NCBI GenBank assembly: GCA_036897095.1 | Contig: JAYMSP010000069.1 | Coordinates: forward strand, 29,523 to 93,522 | Length of the DNA: 64,000 bases | DNA from: Plantago elongata | Taxonomy: Eukaryota; Streptophyta; Magnoliopsida; Lamiales; Plantaginaceae | Direction of reading: 5' to 3' | Part shown: one piece after another, positions 1 to 9,570 of the stretch | How the letters are laid out: each line of letters opens with the position of its first letter | Numbering within the stretch: the first letter of the stretch is position 1 | Position numbers and translations under genes: made by a program | The notes under the pieces: model-generated | The model's input: the letters and a program-made list of their open reading frames with translations, nothing else | What the model was told of the DNA's origin: nothing | Database searches by the model: none

Positions 1-79
1 GTTACTCACACCCTCTGATCTCACATAGGTTTCTATTAGATTTCAGCGGAGACATATCCCGATTTCAGTTCGCTATGCA

Positions 80-286
80 ATGACAATAAACAAAAGTCAG
101 GGACAATCACTATCTCATGTCGGGCTCTACCTTCCAAATTATGTCTTTAGTCATGGTGAGCTATACGTGACATTTTCAAGAGTAACAAGCAAGAAAGGTT
201 TGAAGGTTTTAGCGCTCGATGAGGAAGGTTATTCGACCGACACAACTACTAACGTAGTTTACAAGGAGGTGTTTAGCTCTCTTTGA
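80..286 (+). pseudogene. Helitron helicase, C-terminal fragment
   Basis: The frame encodes the end of a Helitron Rep/helicase protein. It contains the AMTINKSQGQSL motif, then HVGLYLP and a VTFSRVTSKKGLKVL segment, which correspond to the last helicase motifs (V and VI) of PIF1-like SF1 helicases. The codons ahead of position 80 (TTTCAGTTCGCT) stay in the same frame, so ATG at 80 is an internal methionine and not a start. The frame ends in TGA at 284-286. Only this tail is present, so whether the element is autonomous cannot be judged from here. Confidence 0.85.
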
Positions 287-320
287 GAAATTTTACTTGC
301 CTTATAAATGTTATAGTTCA

Positions 321-419
321 CAAACTTTTTTTTTTAAAACGGCTAGAGGATGACTCGAACCCCCGACCTATTAGTTGGAGGTGAAGCGTCTTACCAACTG
401 AGCTGCGCTTCTTTGTCGC
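321..419 (-). mobile_element. tRNA-derived SINE, copy A
   Basis: Read on the minus strand, this is a tRNA-like head with a box A region (GCTCAGTTGGTAAG) and a box B region (GGGTTCGAGTC), ending in a short A-run. It is flanked by a 9-bp direct repeat, TATAGTTCA, at 312-320 and 420-428, which looks like a target-site duplication. At about 99 bp it is little more than a tRNA-like unit. Related copies lie near 32309-32384 and 52420-52513. It is a retroelement and not a functional tRNA gene: the anticodon and acceptor stems do not form a normal cloverleaf. Confidence 0.8.
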
Positions 420-713
420 TATAGTTCATAAGTTAATTTACTTCAATTTATTAACTAAATTTTCTGTCATATTATTGTACACGATGATACTCCTATTGAT
501 GCAGATTGTGAAGACTTAATTTGATCTTTCATTTACAATATTCAATGGAGATCGTGATGACTTTATTTGATTTATTCTATGCAATAAAATGTATCGAATT
601 TTCGTTTACTTCGTTTTCTTTATCTAAACCTCGATTTATTATTATTGTACAATACTTTTTATATTTATTCAATAAGTGAAATATATTGTAGCATCGCTAC
701 GGGTTAGAACTAA

Positions 714-2498
714 TATATTTGTAATACTTAGAAAAAAATATATTAAGTTAAGGAAAATAATTAAAATTTATAAAGTACAAAACATAAAATAAATAAAATG
801 TTATGAAGGAGAAGGAGAAGGAAATAAGACAATCTTTACTAAGAGGCCAAGAATCTTGTAGATAGAAGATTGGTGAGATTAAGAATCTAGTTAATTAATC
901 AAGATCAAGAGGATTACAACGAAGAAGATGCAAGAAATGTCAAGGTTTGCTAAAGAGTCTGAAATTTTATATTTTATCGAATAACTCATAACGTGAGTTA
1001 CTAATTACGACTAGAGAAGAAATAGAGTAGATCGATGAAAGGTGAAGGTTATGTGTTTCATCAAACGAGGAGTTAAAATAGCCACCTAAGTCCCTCAAAT
1101 AAATGACTAGCAAAGGTAAACACAAACTAAAAAATCAAAGGGAAAAAAAATCACATACACACCATTCACAAATTAAATTCCCAGTTCAAAACAACAACAC
1201 AATGCACAAACTGAAGATCAAAAGAGAGAAATAAGGAAATCAAAATTAGGCAGTTGAATTCAATATGATCATCACACAAAAATCACAGCCACAATAAAAG
1301 CGAAATATAATTCGAAAAACACACAACAAGAATTCGTTTTTCGTGTCCCCACACTTCATCCCAAAACGACAAAGTCGAATGTCAAACTCGCTCCCTAAAC
1401 AACATTACAAAAATTTGTGAAAGTCCAAGTTTTCATAGAGAGTCATGCAATATTGCATATTCTAATTGTGACGTTTTGTATGTTAGTTGTAAATTTTTGT
1501 TTATTTATAAATTATCTATTATTATATATTAATTATGTGACTAAATCTATTTTATAGCATTCAAGAGTTTCTCAAACGACATTATCAAATACTGCTCACA
1601 CAAGCCTTCATGCCTTAAAACCTTTTATAATGCACCTGCAAATGTTATTAGTGTAATAAGTAGTATTTTTCTACATTAATGTTTTAAATCATAGATTAAA
1701 TGAAATGTGAATATTGTTAAAGTATTGCTAATACACGTAAAATATAGTCCACGACAAGAATTATAGCATGGCACAAGCTTCCTGGATGGCTAAGCTAATT
1801 GAGCCTTATTCTCATCCATAACCCTACCTACTATTGAATCCAGATAATATCCAAATTATAAGGTTGATCCTTCATCTCTAGAATAAGTGGGCAACCTAAA
1901 TCTGCCAATCCTCGTGCAAACTTTCCAAGTCCATGGATTCCAATTCTGGATTGAGTGTAGGACTAAGCAAGAATATCATATTGTTGGACTTTGAATTTCA
2001 TCGTGTCATTATGGACTTAGCTCTGTTCTCTTTAATTAAAAATTTATTTAGTATAAATCAACTTTAATTAGTTATATTTTATATTAAATTTTAACTCAGT
2101 GCAATTTAAAAAATTATAATTGAAGGGAACGCACCCTTTCAATTAACTACTTTTATTTTTTTCCCTCTACATGTCGTCGAATCAAGAGAATGGAAATTCG
2201 GTTCCATACTTGGCCATTCGGATAAGGTTCTACATTAAAAGTTAAAAGTTAACGCTACTGACTTGAAGATAATCATACTCTGGTTTTTATCCTTGTCCTT
2301 TTCTCAAATGGTACCATTATGCAAGCTTACTTTGGCATTCAAGAGCATCATTAAGACATTGAGAAGTGGTTGTGAACTGTCAACATTTCACATGGAAACT
2401 TGAAAGAAGAGTGATTTACTAATAAGTTTTGTAACAATGGAAAGATAAAGTTTGTGAGCCGTAGCTAACTCTTCAACTAACTCATTAATTTCAATTTC
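714..2498. other. intergenic, no gene seen
   Basis: AT-rich sequence with no open frame that resembles a known protein. A purine-rich stretch (808-1010) and an A-rich stretch (1110-1340) look like old transposon material, but I cannot assign a family. Nothing here has the codon structure or splice signals of a plant gene. Confidence 0.5.
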
Positions 2499-2594
2499 AT
2501 ATATGATGAATAATCGTATTTGATATGTAATACATTATCGACTTTGATAAAATTAATAATGTATTGTATTATAAATACGATTATTCACCATATG
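2499..2594. mobile_element. small foldback MITE
   Basis: A 96-bp near-palindrome. The left arm (2499-2535) pairs with the right arm (about 2555-2594) over about 37-40 bases with few mismatches, sharing GAATAATCGTATTT on opposite strands. Such hairpins are typical of Stowaway-like or other very small non-autonomous DNA transposons. No clear target duplication is seen, so the superfamily is open. Confidence 0.6.
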
Positions 2595-2963
2595 CTATAA
2601 TCCCAGAATTCTGAATCACCACAATTATTCAATACATTTACAAATTAAAATTATTGCGCCGAACAATTACGTTTCCCTTTCTTGTACCGAACATAGATTC
2701 ACGTTTCATTTGTTTTCTATAGTCAATGAATAGATGAACAAAGTGAACAGACAGCTCACTCCATATTCAAAAGTTATACAGAAATAAATGCTAAATTTAT
2801 GACAGTGTTTGTATTCATTGCTGTAGGAGATTGTTCATAATATTCATATGATACATTGTACACATGATAAACTGCACTGCAAGTGGCTATTGCTAATATA
2901 TTATCCAGATAAATTTATTTCTAAAATAAGGTAATACTCGATTAAACTTTAAATTATAAAATA

Positions 2964-3714
2964 TAATAAAAGCTCTATAAATTAATACTCGATAAATTAA
3001 TAATCTCGATAAAATAATAAAATAATAACTTTTTTAAAATTTCAGTGTATATACATTGGTTCCAACGGAACCATAAATTAATAATTACTAAAATATTTTA
3101 TATGTAAATATGTGCCATACACTTCAAAATTCTAAATTGTCTAGTAAAAAATGAATCTATAATCACTTATTTTTTGGTAAACTTCAAATCCATACGCATT
3201 GTACTTAAGATTTGGGGCGTTGTCTTCTCATCTTGCAAGAAAAAGTTGTGAAGGGTTGTTGCCGCTGCAATGTTTCATTTCAAGTGACTGGTTCCAAAGT
3301 TACTGAATCATCCTCAACTTCGTCATCCACCGGATTTTGGATGGTATCCGTCACAATTTCTCCAATGCTTTGAACCTCGAAACAATCATTAATCTAGCAA
3401 TTTTTACGTTGGTACCATGGACCAATTCTTTATCACATGAACTAACTTTTACTTATTAGAAAACAATGAACTTGACAAATTCAATTAACTTGTAAAAATA
3501 AATTCATAGAATGTTAATTGGAACTTGATTTTGTAATTCATTTTACATCTTTAACTAATATACATTGTAACTAGTATATTGAACTTGAAAGTGTAAAGGT
3601 CATACGTAAGACGTCTTTAAATTAATAAATTATTAATTTATTCATATAATAATATATAGCTAAATTAATAAAATATCTCGGTCTCAATATTATTAATTTA
3701 TAGAGATTTTATTG
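2964..3714. mobile_element. pogo-like (Emigrant/Lemi1-type) element
   Basis: The two ends are inverted copies of a sequence containing AATAAAA(G/T)CTCTATAAATTAAT, which resembles the terminal repeat of the plant pogo elements Emigrant and Lemi1. The expected TA dinucleotide lies at the right edge. The length is about 750 bp. Inside, on the minus strand around 3170-3390, is a decayed coding fragment with a stop and a frameshift: an acidic stretch (VDDEVEDDS), then TLHNFFLQ in another frame. It resembles the C-terminal end of pogo/Tigger transposases. I read it as a deletion derivative of an autonomous element. Confidence 0.6.
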
Positions 3715-4163
3715 TAGCTAATATGACAGGTAGCTTGTAAAATATTAAGCTAGCCGGTTTGTTCTATATATACTATATATAATAAATTTACTAGCTTATC
3801 AATTAATTACATTTTTATATACTCTAACAAAATTAAAATTAAATTATCAATTATACGATCAACTACAACTAATATTATCATCTCTCTTCTCAACTATCAC
3901 CGAAATTATTAGCTAGTGCTACTATGGCTCTGTTAACCCAAGTTTAATTATCAGTTAGCACAAGTTTAATTATTAATTAGCTTGTCATCACGATGATATT
4001 ACTTTTATAATAAACTTATTACATGAACGTCTAAGTGGTATTTGATAGAATAATCTTATTCAAGAAGCTTTAAAAAAACGATATCTAATTTGTATTTATC
4101 CCATTTAGCAAATCAACTAGATTATCAGTTAATTAATTTCTGAACTCTTCTAAAAAAGTCAAA
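3715..4163. other. intergenic, no gene seen
   Basis: AT-rich linker between two mobile elements. It contains a short local direct repeat (CAAGTTTAATTAT at 3940 and 3960). No coding or RNA feature recognised. Confidence 0.5.
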
Positions 4164-4475
4164 GTCTAAGGAAAGAGTTATTTTCCATTAGATATGAAAA
4201 TTTCATTTATTTATTTATTTATAGTATGTGAATTTTTATTCAACGTTTGTAGACTTTTACGTATTGTCTGTGAATTTTAACGTTGTCTGTGAGTTTTTAT
4301 TTAGGGTTTTTAGGTTTTTACTTTGTTTGTGAACTTTTACAGGTGTCTGTGAATTTTTATTCAAGGTATGTGGAGTTTTCTTATGTTGTATGTGAGTTTT
4401 TATTTAGGGTTTGTGGATTTTAATGTAAAAGAGCGGAATTTTTATATTTAATTAAAAAATCGCATTCCTCTAGAC
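4164..4475. mobile_element. inverted-repeat element with 21-bp monomer array, copy 1
   Basis: The left end starting GTCTAAGGAAAG (4164 to about 4205) is an imperfect inverted copy, about 41 bp long, of the right end (about 4435-4475). Between them lie about ten head-to-tail monomers of 19-22 bp with the form TYTGTGARTTTTTATTYARGG. Two monomer types tend to alternate, one ending TTTAGGG and the other ending ACGTTG or similar. A second copy lies at about 27896-28255. No coding capacity. The ends make it a MITE-like DNA element, superfamily unassigned. Confidence 0.65.
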
Positions 4476-5026
4476 TAGCTCAAAATCAACTAATTTATCA
4501 TATACTCAATCAACTAACATATACTTAGCTTATTAGATATCAATTACTTTTTTCGTGTCGAAATAAGTTTTTCATTTTAATTTTTTATAATCAATTTTAA
4601 CTAAAAATTAATTTTAAACTGTAAATGAAAAATATATATGATGAAACTTTATAGTCTAAATTTTTATTATCAACTAGTTTTTGATAAATCTAGCAAATTA
4701 TAAGAGGTTACCATCCCTCATTTAAAACCTCCCAACCAACAAAAGCTACACAATCATAATCTGACTAAAACGCCACCTAATTCCTCCCAACCATTAACAC
4801 CAACAAGGGCACACTTGTCATTTCAGCACCAACACCTCATCATCCACTCACCCTCATTAAAACCTTCCCAACCGAAAAAAGGCCATATCCGTAATTTCAC
4901 CAACTACCCTCCATATTCTTCCTTCATTTAAACTCTCACCTTCCCTCCCCTTTCAACACACACACAAAAAAACATACATACACACAAAAATCCATACCAA
5001 AGCAGTGCACAGTTCTCACATCAACA
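4476..5026 (+). promoter_or_regulatory. GPAT upstream region and 5' leader
   Basis: Sequence upstream of the GPAT start. From about 4690 it becomes C-rich on this strand, with repeated CCTCCCAACC/CCTTCCCAACC words (4728, 4785, 4862). The last about 90 bases form a CA-rich leader (CACACACAAAAAAACATACATACACAC) just before ATG 5027. No consensus TATA box is obvious. The repeated CCxAACC words resemble MYB-binding AC elements, which would suit a cutin gene, but that is inference. Confidence 0.4.
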
Positions 5027-7719
5027 ATGGCGAAAACCGCACGCGCTGCGTCGCGGTTCCCCTCAATCGACAAATGTGACACCTCCGTCGCAAACCGGAA
5101 CTCAATTGCAGCGGACCTTGACGGTACGCTCCTCAACTCCCGATCCTCGTTTCCGTACTTCATGCTCGTCGCAATCGAGGCCGGGAGCTTTCTCCGCGGC
5201 CTGGTCCTGCTCCTCGCGTTCCCGATCATCGCGATCGCTTACATCTTCATCAACGAGGCGTTGGCGATCAAAATGCTGATTTACATTTCGTATGCTGGAC
5301 TCAAGGTGCGTGACATTGAGCTGGCTGCTCGCGCGGTGCTTCCGAGATTCTACGCGAGTGACGTCAGGGCAGATAGCTATGAGGTGTTCGAGAAGTGTAA
5401 GCGGAAGGTGATCATTACGGCGAATCCGACGATTATGGTGGAGCCGTTTGTTAAGGATTATTTGGGTGGAGATAAGGTGATTGGGACTGAGATTGAGGTG
5501 GATCCGAGGACGAAGAAGGCGACCGGGTTTGTGAAGAGTCCGGGTGTTTTGGTGGGGAAATGGAAGAAGTTGGGCGTGCTGAAGGAGTTTGGGGATGAGA
5601 AGCCGGATCTAGGGATTGGTGATCGTGAATCTGATCATGATTTCATGTCCGTTTGCAAGGTATAATTCACTTCACTGTACTTCATTTTGTTTTTCCAATT
5701 TTCAGCTGTTGCTTTGAATTTTGATGAGTGTTCTTTAGCTGGAATAGTTATTCTATGCATACCTGTTTAGAAATTACTGATAATTGGTCGGGGTTCGAGT
5801 CAATTTACACTTTATGTTAAATCTTAATCAAACTGTCTGTAACAAATTGATAAAAGGTTAATGTGATGTGTGTCGAAATTGATTGATCTGATTTGTTCAT
5901 GTAGGTTTATACCTGGAGTTTAGAAAACGAATGAAATCTAATGATGTTGATTTGTTGATTTGTTGATATTGTTAGGTTAGGTTAACAGTTTGTGAATTTT
6001 TGTTATATTTACATTCTTAATTGGTGATTCCGTTCCGGTTACTCTTTATGATTTCAGAAGTTTCTTGATTGAAGACAGTAAAACAGGGTACTAAAACAGA
6101 GGCTATTTAATTGTGCTCACCTTTACACCTAACATTTGCGAAAAAAACATGCAAGTAATAAATGAGAGTTCATCAGATGAGAGCCTGCTTTTAATTTAGT
6201 AGTTGAGGATGTAGTGGTAATTATCATAGGTTCATTGGCTTAGTCCTAAAAGGGACCAGATCATTTACCATTAGTCCATTACAGATCATTTACCATTAGT
6301 CCATTACAGACTGTTGTGAGGTAAATTGGTGAAGAAACAAGGCATGTGGTGCAGTTCATTCTTCCTGAGACTGGTTGACTTGTGAGGACTATTTGTTGGA
6401 TTTTTTAATTTCTATGTTAGTAAGAGAAAATGAGTAAAGGGATTGGATCTGATGTAGATAGATGCCCCAACCTACTTTTTCATCTGCATCACCTAATTGC
6501 TGATGAGAATTTATGCTATCTTGACGTTTCTGTACTGGGAACTTCATGTATATCTTATCTTGAACTTCGACGTTTATGTTCTAGTGATCGTGGCAAATGT
6601 CATATGAACTTCGTTTTAGTAACAATGACCACCAGAACAACTCAGAGCAAGCGAAAGACGAAAATTATGACTAAATTGGAAACTTTAGTATTGGACGCCT
6701 CGGGCTGTTGATTTGTTGGAAGATGTAGATTAAACTGAATTCCTCATTCTAGTGTTTTTGTTAATATGTATTCCTTTTAAGTTTGATTTCATCTCATTGA
6801 AATAATTAACTTTTTCACTGATGCAATTATCCATGATCAACAGGAGGGATACATGGTGCTACCAGCTAAATCACATAAGCCACTGCCTCTTGACCGCCTA
6901 AAAACCAGGCTGATCTTCCATGATGGTCGGCTAGTGCAGCGCCCTACACCATTGAACGCTCTAATCACCTTCATTTGGCTCCCATTTGGATTCATGCTCT
7001 CCATATTCCGTGTGTACTTCAACCTACCCCTTCCAGAGCGCGTTGTTAAGTTCACCTATGCCTTGTGCGGCATCAAACTAGTGATCAAGGGTAACCTGCC
7101 CCCACCCCCTTCCCCTGGGACCCCTGGAAACCTCTTTGTCTGCAATCACCGCACAGCTCTTGATCCCATCATCATCTCAATTGCATTGGGCCGAAAAGTC
7201 TCTTGTGTGACATACAGTGTCAGCAAGCTGTCAAGGTTCCTCTCTCCCATACCAGCTGTTGCTTTGACTCGTGACCGTGAAAAAGATGCAGCTATAATTA
7301 AGGAAGTTCTCCGAAATGGTGACCTAGTCGTCTGCCCTGAAGGAACAACCTGTCGTGAGCCTTATCTGTTGAGGTTCAGTGCGTTGTTTGCAGAAATGAG
7401 TGACAGGATCGTGCCTGTCTCAATGAATCTTAAGCAGAACATGTTCAATGGGACTACCGTTCGTGGTGTAAAGTTCTGGGATCCTTACTTCTTCTTCATG
7501 AATCCAAGGCCAACTTACGAGGCCACATTTCTCGAGAGGCTGCCCGAGGAAATGACTGTTAAGGCCGGTGGTAAGTCGGCTATCGAGGTAGCAAATCACG
7601 TGCAGAAGATCTTGGCTGGTTCCCTAGGATTTGAGTGCACTCAGCTGACAAGAAAGGATAAGTACCTGCTGCTTGGTGGGAATGATGGGAAAGTGGAATC
7701 TATGTATACCAAGAAGTAA
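5027..7719 (+). CDS. GPAT4/8-like: glycerol-3-phosphate 2-O-acyltransferase/phosphatase, GPAT4/8 type
   Basis: Two exons, 5027-5659 and 6844-7719, joined in phase 0 across a GT-AG intron, give 502 residues, the usual GPAT4/6/8 length. These ER enzymes move an omega-oxidised acyl group from CoA to the sn-2 position of glycerol 3-phosphate and then remove the phosphate, giving 2-monoacylglycerol for cutin. The N-terminal half is a HAD-type phosphatase domain with intact motif I (DLDGTLL, residues about 30-36) and motif III (GDRESDHD, about 200). The C-terminal half has the acyltransferase blocks CNHRTALDP (HX4D) and [10 protein letters not shown]. Hydrophobic stretches near residues 45-90 and 240-260 fit membrane anchoring. 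The junction VCK/EGYMV and the ending [14 protein letters not shown] match GPAT4/GPAT8 more closely than GPAT6 or the suberin GPAT5. The start is the first ATG and the N-terminus aligns with the family. Confidence 0.95.
6257..6306 (+). repeat. 25-bp tandem duplication in GPAT intron
   Basis: A 25-base unit beginning CAGATCATTTACCATTAGTC is repeated twice without change (6257-6281 and 6282-6306) inside the single GPAT intron. Exact identity suggests a recent slippage or repair event. It does not touch the splice signals. Confidence 0.9.
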
Positions 7720-9570
7720 ATGTCTACATTACTGTTATGAAGTTTGTATTAAGGGATCTTTCTCTTGATTTTACTAGTATGTAATAGGTGAAAAATGTCC
7801 ATTGCAGTGAAGGTTAAGGTCTGAGTTTATTGGTGTAATCAGATATTATTTTGTCCAAATATAAACATTGTCTCTGTAGAAATATTGGATGATGTTGATT
7901 GTTTGTTGGCTATCATAAATCATTCTGGCTTCCCCTTCTTTATTACACATCTCTACCTGCAACTGCAAATTGCAATTGATTGTTCATCTATCTGTGATCT
8001 GTCTAACCTATTTCTGAACACACTAGTTATTGATAGGTAGACTCTGAGTTTACAACCTTTGATAATGAAATTGCTAATTTAGGTAGTGTTTAGTGGAATT
8101 TGATGACTGATTTTGTGGGTTGGATTTGGAAGTTGATGTATGAGAGTGACCCGCCTTAAAAGAAAACATGTGATTGAAGTTAATGTAGTGCAGAAATATT
8201 GTCAATGGGGTAGCATGCATTTAAGTTTTCAAACAAGAAGCATTTGATATTTTAAGCCGTCAAGGTTGGTCACCCAACAAATTATCTTATTTCAGGATTT
8301 TAATTTCGGCCTTGAATTTTACAAAAGAGACATGTCCCACTTTCACCGTGTCCAAAATTCTTCATGACATAAATTCTCCACAAATTGAAAACACGTAAAC
8401 TACAAATTACAAATGTAATATAATATGCTATTTTAGTTATTTGATAGAATGAGATAGTTCCTTCTTCAATAGTGAACGTATTATAAAGTTTTATCGCAAG
8501 ACTGGAAATGAGAAACATAGAAACTTACTTGGGATAAAGAGGGTCTCTCTAGCAATATCAACGTTTTTCCACACACTTAAAATTTGTGTCGTAAATGTAG
8601 ATTATTATTTTATCTCATAAGAATATGTTTTTAAGTATGTACTTTCCACGTGAGTACTGCGTATCATATTCGATAATGATTTTCAAATTGACTCCCGAAC
8701 CTAATAATGTATGTGTTAGAATGTTTTTTTTTAAACAACGATTGTTATATTATCTGCACTTTATAATATAACAAAAAATTATATATCATCACAGTAAATG
8801 TACAATTTTAAGTGTGAAAACTTTATTATTTAAAGAATATGATACCATATTTTCACTTTATAATATAATTTCATATCATTTTTTACAAACATTTCATTTT
8901 CTTCAATTATTTTTTACACTTTTCTTTATAATTGGGCTATGAGGCAAAATTTCCCATAATGTCCACACTATACATGGGCTATGGCACTTTTTGGTAAGGA
9001 TTGGGCTAGAGACACAATAATGACTAGTCCATATCCATTCTTCATCTTGTCTAGCCCAAAGACAAGCCTCACTCATCTCATTCTAACTGTAATTTGGCCA
9101 CGTCAGAGTTTATGCAAATGGCTGGAAACTCGTCAGCAGTCAAAATTAATGCCTTTTGTCTTTGTCTTTTCCGGCCAACGACGCAAAATTTCCGGTGGCC
9201 CTCCCATTCATCCTCAATTTCCCATTCCACCCTCACTTACAATCTCACTTAATAAACACGAACGCACAAACTAAGGGCATCACGGTATCTTCACTGTCGA
9301 CATCTCCAATTCTGACGTGTCTAACTCTCAGCCTTTTCCCGCTTGTAAAGGAAAAGGAAAAATAGAAATTAATCAGCAAACAGAAAAAGTGAGCTGATGA
9401 AGAAGAACCAGTAGCTCAGAGATATTATCCATTCCAATTCTCCACTGTACTGTGTTAATACAGAGTACGGTTATAGTTATAGTAACACCTATTTTCGATT
9501 TAGTTAACACCTGTAGAGATGAGATTTGGATCGGATTAGAGTGGTTGGAGACTGAATTTGTCCGGATAAT
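7720..9570. other. GPAT 3' UTR, intergenic region and PHT4;4 upstream region
   Basis: The GPAT 3' UTR probably runs to around 7870. The remainder is AT-rich without a recognisable gene. Upstream of the transporter there is a perfect G-box CACGTG at 8647-8652 and an ACGT-core box GCCACGTCAG at 9097-9106. Both are bZIP/bHLH-type sites common in light-regulated promoters. The words GGGCTAT (8934, 8978) and GGGCTAG (9002) recur here. The functional meaning of these boxes is inferred. Confidence 0.45.

Larger units (their letters stand above)
1..713 (+). mobile_element. 3' end of a Helitron
   Basis: The window opens inside a rolling-circle transposon. Positions 80-286 encode the last part of a PIF1-type helicase. 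The 3' terminus is recognisable: a short hairpin at 688-700 (stem GTAGC/GCTAC, loop ATC), then about ten bases, then CTAA at 710-713 followed by T. Helitrons end in CTRR with a hairpin just upstream and insert between A and T. The 5' end lies outside the window. A SINE is nested inside the tail at 321-419. Confidence 0.85.

Noticed and set aside
325-420. Functional tRNA gene at the left edge
   Set aside because: Box A and box B are present, but acceptor and anticodon stems do not pair, and it carries an A-tail and target duplication, so it is a SINE.
6430-6711. 93-codon open frame inside the GPAT intron
   Set aside because: It lies between well-defined splice sites, has no recognisable domain, and its composition looks random.
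8300-8518. 72-codon minus-strand frame between GPAT and PHT4;4
   Set aside because: AT-rich, no known domain, no start context; the ending GHGESGTCLFCKI is suggestive but too short to assign.
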